From positions 1 to 64,000 of the forward strand of contig PBKS01000016.1 in the NCBI GenBank assembly GCA_002722155.1: DNA of 64,000 nucleotides. Direction: 5' to 3'. Each line of letters starts with the position of its first letter. Within the stretch, counting starts at the first letter, position 1. A program made the translations under genes and the position numbers. Below, one piece after another: positions 47,388-56,023 of this stretch. Below the pieces are notes generated by a model. That model ran no database searches. It saw only the letters and a list, made by a program, of their open reading frames with translations, and was not told the DNA's origin. The DNA comes from Chloroflexota bacterium (lineage in GTDB: Bacteria; Chloroflexota; Dehalococcoidia; Lucifugimonadales; UBA826).

Positions 47388-48290
47388 ATGAGAGATCAAG
47401 CTAAACCATTGCGGACCATGCTTTATGTGCCTGCTAACAAAGAGGATTGGGTTAGGAAAGCTCCGAAATATGGAGCAGATGCCCTTATCTTAGATATTGA
47501 AGATTCTGTGCCTTTAGATGAGAAGCAAAACGCGCGCGAAATTGTTTCTAGGATGGTCCCAGAATTAGCTGCAGAGGGTATCACCGTATTAGTAAGAGTT
47601 AATGATCTTGATACGGGATTTACAGCAGAAGATATTTCTTACGCTGTTCAAGAAGGCCTCTACGCGATTACGCTGCCGATGGTGAAAGGAGCTTCAGATG
47701 TAAAGGAACTGGATTCTCTAATTTCTAGAGAGGAGAAGAAAAAAAATATAGATGCAGGAAAAGTATTGATAGACCCGGGTTTGGAAACAGCTACAGGGCT
47801 GCGGTTTGCTTATGAAGTAGGAACCTCATCAGATCGAGTCGCTCACATGGGTGCTGGAGGAGGTAGGGGAGGAGATATAGCTCGGGCTGTAGGATATCAA
47901 TGGACTCCTGAGGGTACAGAAACCTTATTTATCCGTTCAAAAGTGCTACTAGACTCTCGTGCAGCAGGTGTGCCCTACCCGTTGACCGGCTTGTGGCAGG
48001 ATATACATGACCATGAAGGGTTAAGGAGTTTTGCTCAACATTCAAGGGAATTAGGGTACAACGGCATGACAGTTATACATCCATCCCACGTTCCAATAGT
48101 TAACGAAATATTTTCTCCGAGTAAAGATGAGATAAGTGAGTGGCAAGGTTTAGTTCAATCAATGAAGGAAATTAGGGAGAGTGGAGGCGCTGCTGTTTCC
48201 TTCCAAGGGGGAATGGTGGATATTGCTCACGAAAAGACGGCTTTGCAAATGCTTGATATGGCTCGTGCTTTGGGATTATTAGATGATTAA
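47388..48290 (+). CDS. HpcH/HpaI aldolase/citrate lyase (CitE-like) family protein
   Basis: A 300-residue acyl-CoA lyase fold. It starts RDQAKPLRTMLYVPANKEDW and contains DALILDIEDSVPLDEKQNA (metal and substrate loop), VLVRVNDLDTGFTAEDISY, AITLPMVKGASDVKELDSL and MTVIHPSHVPIVNEIFSPS. These are typical for citryl-, citramalyl- or malyl-CoA lyases. An AGGGA site precedes the start; a TTG one codon earlier is possible. It lies in one transcript with the CaiB gene, so the two probably activate and split a dicarboxylic acid. Its stop overlaps that of the convergent FMN reductase by 4 bases. Confidence 0.88.
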   Translation: MRDQAKPLRTMLYVPANKEDWVRKAPKYGADALILDIEDSVPLDEKQNAREIVSRMVPELAAEGITVLVRVNDLDTGFTAEDISYAVQEGLYAITLPMVKGASDVKELDSLISREEKKKNIDAGKVLIDPGLETATGLRFAYEVGTSSDRVAHMGAGGGRGGDIARAVGYQWTPEGTETLFIRSKVLLDSRAAGVPYPLTGLWQDIHDHEGLRSFAQHSRELGYNGMTVIHPSHVPIVNEIFSPSKDEISEWQGLVQSMKEIRESGGAAVSFQGGMVDIAHEKTALQMLDMARALGLLDD

Positions 48291-48799
48291 CCGGATGTGC
48301 CGATAATTTCTTTCACAGATTGGTCGATTAGTCCCTCTAAATTTTTACTTGGGGTACCATCTTCATTCCAATGCTCTCCCCAGGAGTAAATTACCTTGCT
48401 AGCAACCGCAGCTCCTAGGGTTCTAACCATCGGGGACAAACCATGCTCTATCGACAAAGCGTGTTCTGCAGATCCTCCAGTTTGGATGGGTAGTACTACT
48501 TTACCTGACAGGGCATTTTCCGGAAACTGATCAAAAAAAGTTTTTATTAAACCTGTGTAGGTGGCTCTATAGGTCGGGGTGGCGGCTAGAATCACATCCG
48601 AATCAAGGATACGCTCTATAGAAGCACTCAATATATTATCTTTACTTCTGAATAACAGAGCTTCAGACGATATATCAGATAAATCTAATACTGCCGTGTT
48701 CCATTCTTCTTTGGGCAGCCTATCAATAAAAAGATTTACGATTTTTTCCGATGACGATCCTGAAAATGGACTTCCCAATACAGCCGATAATATTTTCAA
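48287..48799 (-). CDS. NAD(P)H-dependent FMN reductase (SsuE/MsuE-like)
   Basis: A 170-residue flavodoxin-like reductase. The phosphate-binding loop of FMN is SAVLGSPFSGSSSEKIVNLF and the second loop is AATPTYRATYTGLIKTFFDQ. The segment LPIQTGGSAEHALSIEHGL is typical of SsuE/MsuE enzymes that supply reduced FMN to sulfonate monooxygenases. Its start overlaps the stop of the SsuD-like gene by 4 bases (ATGA), which supports a two-component system translated from one message. It converges with the CitE-like gene. Confidence 0.9.
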   Translation of the reverse strand: MKILSAVLGSPFSGSSSEKIVNLFIDRLPKEEWNTAVLDLSDISSEALLFRSKDNILSASIERILDSDVILAATPTYRATYTGLIKTFFDQFPENALSGKVVLPIQTGGSAEHALSIEHGLSPMVRTLGAAVASKVIYSWGEHWNEDGTPSKNLEGLIDQSVKEIIGTSG

Positions 48800-49923
48800 A
48801 GCAAATGTTTTCCTGTGACTACATGCTTTTTGTGATATTTGTTGACCGATTCTTTGAGGATAGGAATTAATTCTTTACCCCAGTAAACAGCGTCATTATA
48901 TGCATCAAAACCTCTAATTAATAAGGTAGTGCAGCCTAATTGGTAATATTTCATCAGTGAATCGGATACTTGTTCAGCCGTACCTACAAGAGCAGTAGTG
49001 TTGCCCGCACCACCAGTTGCGGCCGCTATAGGAGTGTAAAGTCGGTCATCTAATATTTCCCCATCTTTTGCAAAATCTACAAGGCGTTGCGATCCAACAG
49101 ACTCTAGTCTTTCCTTTCCTGCACCATGCATAGAATTCTGCTTCGTTTTTAGAACATGTTCTAGTGTGGAATGGGCAATGTCCCAGGCTTCTGATTCAGT
49201 GTCAGCCACTATTGGTCTCGTAGAAACGGAAAATCTTACGGATTTTGGATCTCTTCCAATTGCTTTTAACCTGTTAGTGAATAATTTGATTTTTTCCCCA
49301 ACTTCTTTGAGTGGTTCTCCCCACATAGCGTATACATCACATTCTTTCGCTCCGATTTTTAAGGCTGCTTCAGAGGCTCCTCCGAAATAAAGGGGAATAT
49401 GTGGTTTCTGAAAGCATTCAAAATCGCTTTTCGCTTGCTCAAAATTATAAAACTCACCTTTATGGTCAAGAGGTGTTCTCGATGTCCATAAAGTCTTAAG
49501 GATGTTCATGAACTCTCCCGACCTTCGATATCTAGAATCATGATCCAGAAAATCACCATCTCGCTTTTGTTCTAAATCGCCGCCACCGCTTATGATATGT
49601 AAAGCAATTCTTCCCTGGGTTAATTGATCAACAGTCGCTGCTTTTCTACTCAATACTGTTGGGCTGACAAATCCAGGGCGGTGAGCGACTAAAAATCCAA
49701 GTTTTTCTGTGTTGGCTGCGCCATGCATAGCGACTATAAACCCGTCTGCAGACGAAGATGTGTAACCCACCAAAACTTTATCGAATCCGCTATCTTCATG
49801 AGCTTTAGAAAAATCGGTGATATAACCTCCATCTACTCCGCCACCAATAACGTGTACCTCTGCACCTTTGCTTCCGGTACCTTCTCTTACCGCCCCAATC
49901 ATACCGATTATTTCTAGGTTCAT
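48796..49923 (-). CDS. SsuD-like FMNH2-dependent monooxygenase
   Basis: A 375-residue LLM-class enzyme of the alkanesulfonate monooxygenase group. It contains LGFLVAHRPGFVSPTVLSRK, GRIALHIISGGGDLEQKRDG, then FLDHDSRYRRSGEFMNILKT and PLYFGGASEAALKIGAKECD, the same order as SsuD. Such enzymes use reduced FMN and oxygen to break a carbon-sulfur bond and release sulfite and an aldehyde; some relatives act on dimethyl sulfone or other organosulfur compounds. The partner reductase overlaps its end. The start is ATG. The next LLM gene lies 18 bases upstream, so a three-gene transcript is likely. Confidence 0.88.
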   Translation of the reverse strand: MNLEIIGMIGAVREGTGSKGAEVHVIGGGVDGGYITDFSKAHEDSGFDKVLVGYTSSSADGFIVAMHGAANTEKLGFLVAHRPGFVSPTVLSRKAATVDQLTQGRIALHIISGGGDLEQKRDGDFLDHDSRYRRSGEFMNILKTLWTSRTPLDHKGEFYNFEQAKSDFECFQKPHIPLYFGGASEAALKIGAKECDVYAMWGEPLKEVGEKIKLFTNRLKAIGRDPKSVRFSVSTRPIVADTESEAWDIAHSTLEHVLKTKQNSMHGAGKERLESVGSQRLVDFAKDGEILDDRLYTPIAAATGGAGNTTALVGTAEQVSDSLMKYYQLGCTTLLIRGFDAYNDAVYWGKELIPILKESVNKYHKKHVVTGKHLL

Positions 49924-49941
49924 GGATTTATCCTAATTTCT

Positions 49942-51075
49942 CTATGCATATCGAGGAAGTATATGCTCTGAAAAAAGATTAATCGAATTCATAGCAGTTT
50001 GGTGATCAATGTCCCCCCATTGGAATGAACATACAAAATAATTGGCTCCAGTTTCAATGTATTCTTCCAAGTAACGCTGTACTGATTTAGGGGATCCTGC
50101 TAGAGCGACTCCGCCCAACCTAGTAGGGTCTTTTCGTTTGGCTTGCTGGTCAAAGCGTTCAATTTCAGCTTCTATATCTTTCCTAGTTTCTCTGGATGGC
50201 AAATTTGCTGGCCTATCTCCGACAAATCCAAAGGAACCATCCTTTGATGTTTGGAATTGTGTTAACCCTCTCTTTTCCGCTTCGATTCGGCGAGGAGCGG
50301 CCAAATTCCATTTATATTTGTCCCAGGCAGGACTAGCTTTATTTATGGCTTCTTCATCCGTGTCAGCCACTACCATATGCACCACTAAGCCGATTTTAGG
50401 ATTTTGGCCTTGGGGATTTAAGGATCCTTCACCGTGAGTTTTGTTCCAAACTTGGTGAAATCTTTTAGTTTCGGTCTTAAGTCTTTCTAAAGTTCCTACT
50501 ATAACCGTATTCATTCCCTCCAAGGCCGCAGTTTCGGCGTTTCTCATATACCACATAGGAGGATAAGGTTTTTGGATTGGTTCGAGTCTCATGGGGAGGT
50601 TTTCAAATTGGTGAAATTTTCCTTTGAAAGTTAAATTTTCAGAACTGAGGCCTTTTCTAATGACTTCCAATGTTTCGAGGTACCTATGATAATTGGTATC
50701 TGAGTCACTATTTTGGCCCCAAAAAAAAGCCTCCATTACTCCTCCTCTACCAACCCCAACTTCTAACCTACCATTGCTTAAATGATCTAACATGCTGATT
50801 TCTTCAATCAGCCTTAGGGGATGATGGAGCGGTAACACATAAACACAGGGTGCCAACTTTATATGCTTTGTCCTTTGAGATGCGGCAGCCAAGAAAACGT
50901 TTTGGGATGGTGCCAAGCTGTGGACTGCTGGTGTGTGATGTTCAGCAAGATGATATGCATAAAATCCGCGTTGGTCCAAAATCTCAATTTGTTCCATCCG
51001 AAGGCGGTAAACTTCCGTGAGAATCATTTCTGAGACAGGTTCTATATGATCGAAAACACCGAATTGAAGAGCCAA
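49942..51075 (-). CDS. LLM-class flavin-dependent monooxygenase
   Basis: A 377-residue luciferase-like enzyme. It begins ALQFGVFDHIEPVSEMILTE and contains GFYAYHLAEHHTPAVHSLAP, KLAPCVYVLPLHHPLRLIEE and LSNGRLEVGVGRGGVMEAFF, the framework of bacterial luciferase-type FMN monooxygenases. The segment KPYPPMWYMRNAETAALEGM is where substrates bind in relatives. The substrate is unknown. The start is TTG after AAGGAAA. It is the first gene of the SsuD-SsuE transcript. Confidence 0.88.
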   Translation of the reverse strand: MALQFGVFDHIEPVSEMILTEVYRLRMEQIEILDQRGFYAYHLAEHHTPAVHSLAPSQNVFLAAASQRTKHIKLAPCVYVLPLHHPLRLIEEISMLDHLSNGRLEVGVGRGGVMEAFFWGQNSDSDTNYHRYLETLEVIRKGLSSENLTFKGKFHQFENLPMRLEPIQKPYPPMWYMRNAETAALEGMNTVIVGTLERLKTETKRFHQVWNKTHGEGSLNPQGQNPKIGLVVHMVVADTDEEAINKASPAWDKYKWNLAAPRRIEAEKRGLTQFQTSKDGSFGFVGDRPANLPSRETRKDIEAEIERFDQQAKRKDPTRLGGVALAGSPKSVQRYLEEYIETGANYFVCSFQWGDIDHQTAMNSINLFSEHILPRYA

Positions 51076-51125
51076 TAATTTTCCTTGATGTTGATTATAG
51101 TTAGTCTAATTAAAGATAAAGTTTC

Positions 51126-51153
51126 TTGATCAGTATAATACTCGCTATATAAT
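51126..51153 (+). promoter_or_regulatory. Putative promoter of msrB
   Basis: TTGATC at 51126-51131 and a perfect TATAAT at 51148-51153 are 16 bases apart, 58 bases before the msrB start. A second TATAAT lies at 51134-51139. Confidence 0.5.
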
Positions 51154-51211
51154 CATCTACGGTATATCAAAAAATGGTGTTAGATTACTTAAATTATGGG
51201 GATAAAGAAAT

Positions 51212-51601
51212 ATGGCTGATCAAAAAGACGATGAACAGTATCGAGATAAACTCACTCCAATGCAATTTGAAGTAACCCGAAATAAAGCTACAGAGAGACC
51301 ATTCACTGGCGAGTATTGGGATACAACAGAGGATGGAACCTACTTGTGTGTGTGCTGTGGGGAAGAACTTTTTTCCTCAGAGACCAAATATGATTCGATG
51401 TGCGGATGGCCAAGTTTTTACGAACCACTTGTAAATGATCAGATAGAAGAAGAGGAAGATACTACCTTAGGGATGGTTCGGACTGAGGTAATTTGTAAGT
51501 CTTGTGGTGCTCATCTTGGCCATGTTTTTCCAGATGGGCCTCAACCAACTGGTCTTCGTTACTGTATTAATTCTGCATCTTTAGATTTAAGAAAAGACTA
51601 A
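51212..51601 (+). CDS. msrB: Peptide-methionine (R)-S-oxide reductase MsrB
   Basis: A 129-residue MsrB that reduces methionine-R-sulfoxide in proteins. It has the opening [20 protein letters not shown], two zinc Cys pairs (CVCCGEELF and [15 protein letters not shown]), the GWPSFYEPL loop and the catalytic Cys in [11 protein letters not shown]. The length fits the single-domain form. It converges with the sulfatase gene with 14 bases between stops. Confidence 0.95.
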   Translation: MADQKDDEQYRDKLTPMQFEVTRNKATERPFTGEYWDTTEDGTYLCVCCGEELFSSETKYDSMCGWPSFYEPLVNDQIEEEEDTTLGMVRTEVICKSCGAHLGHVFPDGPQPTGLRYCINSASLDLRKD

Positions 51602-51615
51602 TTAGCGATCCATTA

Positions 51616-52935
51616 TTAGTTGACCATTTGAGAAAATATAGGTTGCAATCGTTTTCTAGCTGCTGATTGTGTTTCGGAATCCTCGATTTCATAAATAGGC
51701 ACATCTTCGTCTGGATCTGACTGCAAATCATGTAATTCCCCAGTTTCGTACAATTTCCACTTATGATCTCGAAGGAACCTGATTTTCTTTTGGTCGCCAG
51801 GTCCATGTCTCCTATTCATTGGCTCGAAGTGAAAGAACATCCAGTCTCTAGGATGCCCCTTTTCTCCCTTTAATTGAGAATAGAAAGATCTACCATCAAT
51901 AATGTAACCTTCAGGGAAATCTAGACCTGCGGCTTCAAAAATAGTTGGCAGAAAATCTGTTGCTTCAATTAAATCCGTCTGCACGGTTGCGGATGGTATA
52001 GTTTCTGGCATCGAACAAACTAGAGGAACATGAGTTCCACGGTCATTGGTTTTTCCTTTGCCACCACAAATCTCATTATGCTCATGCATCATCGAGCAAA
52101 CATCGTCTGGACTTCCGTTGTCACCGAGATAAATTACAAGGGTATCTTCCTCTAGTCCTTGATCCTCCAGATAGGTCATTAGTCTGCCTACAACTTTGTC
52201 GTGATATTCCACCATGTCCCTATAAAATTTGGGGTCATCTTCCCAGGAGCCATCTTCTAGTTCTGCCCAGGTTTTCGCACCTACTGAAAGATTAGAAGGA
52301 GGATCGAAAGTGTCCCATTCAGGACTGTCCGGAGTTGGTTCATGTGGTTTGTGTGTGGCTGCCATTGGCCAATAGGCAAAGAAGGGTTTGTCACCGTCTT
52401 TTTTTCTCTCTATGAAATCTATTATGTAATCGCAAAATATATCTTCCCCGTATTTCCCGTCGGTATCAGATCGGAAGCTACCATTTTCGTAGATAACTGG
52501 ATTTTTGTAACGGGAACCTTTCTCTTCTGTGTGATGAGGGTGCCAGACACAAAATTCTTCAAATCCGGAATCTTCTATTTTTTGCCCAGTGGATCTTTCC
52601 TCTGGATTTTGGTCTAGTGGATTGTATGAGAATAATTGCCATTTTCCGGCTATACAGGTGCTATATCCGGCGTCAGTGAGGAGATGGCCAAAGGTGACTT
52701 CATTTGGTTTGATTAATCCAAATCCGATATAGTTGCGAAAGTTGTATTTCCCGGTCATTAATGAAAGTCGGGTTGGTGTACAAAGTGGCATGACATGTGC
52801 GTTTTCAAAACGCATACCTTTACCTGCCAATGCATCTATACATGGAGTTTTATACGAAGTACCTCCATTGGCTCCTACTACTTCATATCCTAGATCGTCC
52901 GACATTATTAAAACTATATTAGGCTGCTTAGACAT
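51616..52935 (-). CDS. Sulfatase (formylglycine-dependent, Cys type)
   Basis: A 439-residue alkaline-phosphatase-fold sulfatase. The N-terminal metal site is NIVLIMSDDLGYEVVGANGG. The formylglycine motif is PLCTPTRLSLMTGKYNFRN (C-x-P-x-R), where Cys would be converted by a formylglycine-generating enzyme or anaerobic maturase, neither of which is in the window. CIAGKWQLFSYNPL and LGDNGSPDDVCS supply further metal and sulfate ligands. No signal peptide is visible, so it probably acts on substrates taken into the cell. The LLM gene lies 28 bases upstream on the same strand. Confidence 0.9.
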   Translation of the reverse strand: MSKQPNIVLIMSDDLGYEVVGANGGTSYKTPCIDALAGKGMRFENAHVMPLCTPTRLSLMTGKYNFRNYIGFGLIKPNEVTFGHLLTDAGYSTCIAGKWQLFSYNPLDQNPEERSTGQKIEDSGFEEFCVWHPHHTEEKGSRYKNPVIYENGSFRSDTDGKYGEDIFCDYIIDFIERKKDGDKPFFAYWPMAATHKPHEPTPDSPEWDTFDPPSNLSVGAKTWAELEDGSWEDDPKFYRDMVEYHDKVVGRLMTYLEDQGLEEDTLVIYLGDNGSPDDVCSMMHEHNEICGGKGKTNDRGTHVPLVCSMPETIPSATVQTDLIEATDFLPTIFEAAGLDFPEGYIIDGRSFYSQLKGEKGHPRDWMFFHFEPMNRRHGPGDQKKIRFLRDHKWKLYETGELHDLQSDPDEDVPIYEIEDSETQSAARKRLQPIFSQMVN

Positions 52936-52963
52936 AACAAATACACTCCATTGCTTTGTGGAT

Positions 52964-54328
52964 TTATTGTGGTCGGCCGAAATATTGACTCGTAGGTCTC
53001 TCTAGCCCTAGGCCTTCTCTCATAGTTTGGCCAGTGTACTCACTTTGAACGGTTCCCATTTCCTGAAGTTTGGGTATTACCATACGGACAAAATCTTCAT
53101 AGGCGCCAGGTACATGAGTAGCAGCAAGCATAAAACCATCGCAGCCACCTTCTGTGAACCATTCGGTCATCTCGATAGCAATATTGTTTGGTGTGCCGCA
53201 AAAAACAGGTAATTCGTGGATCGTACCTCTGTTGCTAGCATCTATGAATTCAGAAATTGTTGGTTCTTTACCTTCTTTCATAAACTGCTCCGCCATTCCT
53301 CTGGATCCTGATATGCTGTTCAGCTGTTCTGGTGTCAGCTGGTGATTCATATCGTAGGCTCCAAAGTCGAAATTAAGGAGTTCAGATAAAAGGGTTAATT
53401 TATCAGTGGTGGTTGCAAGGCTTTCAATGAATTTCATTTTTTCGGTGGCTGATTCGGTCGTAGTTCCAGGAATAGCATACGCAGCAGTTACTATTTTTAT
53501 GTCCTGCGGGTTTCTTCCATATTTAGCAGCCCTTTCACGTATATCTTCACCGATTCTTTTGCCTTCCTCTATCGTTTTGAAAACGGCGAAAATCACTTCA
53601 CCCCATTTTGCAGCGAAATCTCTTCCTCTTGAGCTTTGCCCAGCTTGCATGACAACAGGGTGGCCTTGTGGAGGCCGAGGAACGGTCAAAGGGCCTCGAG
53701 ATTTTACATATGATCCCGTATATTCTAATCTCCGGACTTTGTCAGGGTCTGCGAATATTCCCTCTTCCTTATTCGCTATTAATGCATCATCAGCCCATGT
53801 GTCCCATAGACCCTCTATAATTTCCATTACCTCATCAGCTTGATCATAACGTTGATCGTGTTTCAAGTGATTTTCCAAGCCAAAATTCTGAGCCTCTTCA
53901 TCGTTTAATGAAGTTACGACGTTCCATCCAACTCTTCCACCTGTCATATGGTCCAGGGTGGCGAATAACCTAGCTATGTGAAAAGGTCCATGATAGGTGG
54001 TGGAATATGTTGCTCCTACACCTAGGTTTTCAGTGGACATCGCCATAGCCATTACAATCGGGATTAAATCAAATTTAACGACTCTTACTCCATGTATCAA
54101 CGAATCCTCGATAGAGTCCCTATAGATACCAGGCATTGCCAAGCGATCGTCAATGAAGGCGAAGTGAAATTTTCCATCTTCAAGGGTCCGAGCTATTCTT
54201 TGGAAATACTCTGGAGTTAGGAAATCGGTCATTGTTTCAGGATGGCGCCAAGAAGCTGCGTAATTGGAACAATTTGCAGCTTGCATAAAAGCACCCAGAA
54301 TCATTTTATTGTTCTTGTCACCGGACAT
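52964..54328 (-). CDS. NtaA/SnaA/DszA-type flavin monooxygenase
   Basis: A 454-residue member of the large LLM branch that includes nitrilotriacetate monooxygenase and DszA (dibenzothiophene sulfone monooxygenase). Seen motifs are LGAFMQAANCSNYAASWRHP, then FHFAFIDDRLAMPG, NLGVGATYSTTYHGPFHIAR and GGRVGWNVVTSLNDEEAQNF. The section RPPQGHPVVMQAGQSSRGRD is strongly typical of this branch. A separate FMN reductase is needed; the one at 48287-48799 might serve. The sulfatase follows 28 bases downstream, hinting at one organosulfur transcript. Confidence 0.9.
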   Translation of the reverse strand: MSGDKNNKMILGAFMQAANCSNYAASWRHPETMTDFLTPEYFQRIARTLEDGKFHFAFIDDRLAMPGIYRDSIEDSLIHGVRVVKFDLIPIVMAMAMSTENLGVGATYSTTYHGPFHIARLFATLDHMTGGRVGWNVVTSLNDEEAQNFGLENHLKHDQRYDQADEVMEIIEGLWDTWADDALIANKEEGIFADPDKVRRLEYTGSYVKSRGPLTVPRPPQGHPVVMQAGQSSRGRDFAAKWGEVIFAVFKTIEEGKRIGEDIRERAAKYGRNPQDIKIVTAAYAIPGTTTESATEKMKFIESLATTTDKLTLLSELLNFDFGAYDMNHQLTPEQLNSISGSRGMAEQFMKEGKEPTISEFIDASNRGTIHELPVFCGTPNNIAIEMTEWFTEGGCDGFMLAATHVPGAYEDFVRMVIPKLQEMGTVQSEYTGQTMREGLGLERPTSQYFGRPQ

Positions 54329-54431
54329 GGTTAACCCAACTCTTATAGTTCAGATATTTGCTGATTTGGAAAATACGTGCAAAACGTTTATGTTAACCTG
54401 TTTTCATCGACTTATCGAATTTCCTTTAGGA

Positions 54432-55841
54432 CTATTTTATTGGCTGATCCTCTATAACTCTCATCGTTTCCCATTTGCCGGATTTAAATCGAAGGGCATA
54501 AATAAATCCAAGACAAATGATGTAGGCGAGACCCGAACACCATGCCGCGTTCAGACCTAAATCGAAGATCTCAATTATTAAAAAAGTAGGGGCGATCAAT
54601 ACTAGCGATGCTGTCACACATATAGTGATCATGATAAAAGCTGTATCTCCCGCTCCTTTGAGAGCAGAGGAAAATATTATTGCTAAGGAATCAAATATTG
54701 ACCAAAGAGCTATAAATCTCAAAGCAACTAAAGCAAGGCTTTTTATAGCTTCGAACTCGTTAGGGTCAGCTTTTGCAGAAAAAGGGTAGATAAACACTGT
54801 AGGTATTAGTAGGTAAAGTAAAGCAAGGATGATCATGTAAGTAAATGACATTTGAATGGCAGAAAAAGTGGCCATTTTTGCTTTGGCGGGTTTATTAGCA
54901 CCTAACGATTGCCCTACCAAAATAGAAACTGTTATTCCTAAACCGATCATAGGCATAAATGCCAGCATACTTATGTTAAATGCTATGTTTGATGCAGCCA
55001 ATTCAGTGTCTCCAAGTCTACCAATAAGTAATATGAAGGCTGAAAAGGCTGCTATATCGAGGAAAAATTGGACTCCATTGGGCAATCCATATCTGATTAG
55101 TCTCTTAAAGAGATTCAGTTCAAAATTCCAGCCAGATATAGTTTTGTATTTTGAGTTGTTTTCCTTGGAAAAAGCTAAATAAGCTAGTATGAGAAAATTG
55201 ATCATTCCAGATATAAATGTTGACAGTCCTGCTCCTCTTATTCCCATTTCAGGCATTCCTAGATTCCCAAAAATAAGTAGATAATTGAGCACAATATTCA
55301 CTGCAGTTGCCGCAAAACTTGCCCACATAACTGGGTATGTTTTGCCAAGACCACTGAAAAAACCCGCCACTGTTGCTTGGGCTATAGGAAATATTCCTCC
55401 CAAAGTAAGAAATATCCAGTACTCTGACTCTAAAATTTGTACTTCTGGACTGTGTCCTATAAAAGAAAATATTGGTTTTGAAAACAATGCGGTGCATGCG
55501 AGTAAGAGTCCACCAATAAGGGCAAAATACATTCCTTGCCACATTGCTGGCCCCACTCTTTCGGGCCGTGAGGCTCCTATATATTGGGCTATGAAAGTAC
55601 TTACGTAACCTGATGTACCCATAAATAGACTAATCAAAGTGAAACTTAGGATTCCAGTGGGTAAGGCTGCCGCTAGAGCTTCTGGTGAATACCAAGACAA
55701 AAACATTCGGTCTATGAATTGTTGTACGGACCAGGACCCGGTGCTCAAAATCAAGGGGAATGCGATATTAAGGACATGGAAATATCCGTTTTCCTGGTGC
55801 CACCGTTGTGAAAAAGCGGATTTAAGGTCAGTTAAAGTCAG
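54432..55841 (-). CDS. MATE-family efflux transporter with non-standard start
   Basis: A 12-segment MATE (NorM-like) transporter. From the first TTG at 55754 it would begin LILSTGSWSVQQFIDRMFLS, which is already inside the first membrane helix of this family. The same frame upstream encodes a fitting N-terminus (NGYFHVLNIAFPLILSTG) but contains no ATG, GTG or TTG before a TAG at about 55850. The likely start is CTG at 55841 or ATC at 55847, after GGGAG. Using CTG gives 469 residues, a normal MATE length. A mutated start codon or sequence error is possible. Cargo is unknown. Confidence 0.8.
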   Translation of the reverse strand: MTLTDLKSAFSQRWHQENGYFHVLNIAFPLILSTGSWSVQQFIDRMFLSWYSPEALAAALPTGILSFTLISLFMGTSGYVSTFIAQYIGASRPERVGPAMWQGMYFALIGGLLLACTALFSKPIFSFIGHSPEVQILESEYWIFLTLGGIFPIAQATVAGFFSGLGKTYPVMWASFAATAVNIVLNYLLIFGNLGMPEMGIRGAGLSTFISGMINFLILAYLAFSKENNSKYKTISGWNFELNLFKRLIRYGLPNGVQFFLDIAAFSAFILLIGRLGDTELAASNIAFNISMLAFMPMIGLGITVSILVGQSLGANKPAKAKMATFSAIQMSFTYMIILALLYLLIPTVFIYPFSAKADPNEFEAIKSLALVALRFIALWSIFDSLAIIFSSALKGAGDTAFIMITICVTASLVLIAPTFLIIEIFDLGLNAAWCSGLAYIICLGFIYALRFKSGKWETMRVIEDQPIK

Positions 55842-56023
55842 GTTGATCTACTCCCAAAGCTGAAATATCGAAAACGGTAGCCAAATAAGTTTATCTTCAA
55901 GGTGGTCGGAATGTGAACTATCAATTTTTACATTAAAGTGGGCACTATATCGAACTGGGCAACGATTTATAGGTGCTGATAAACTAATTATCTGGCACTA
56001 ACTCAACATTTAAGGAGATACCA

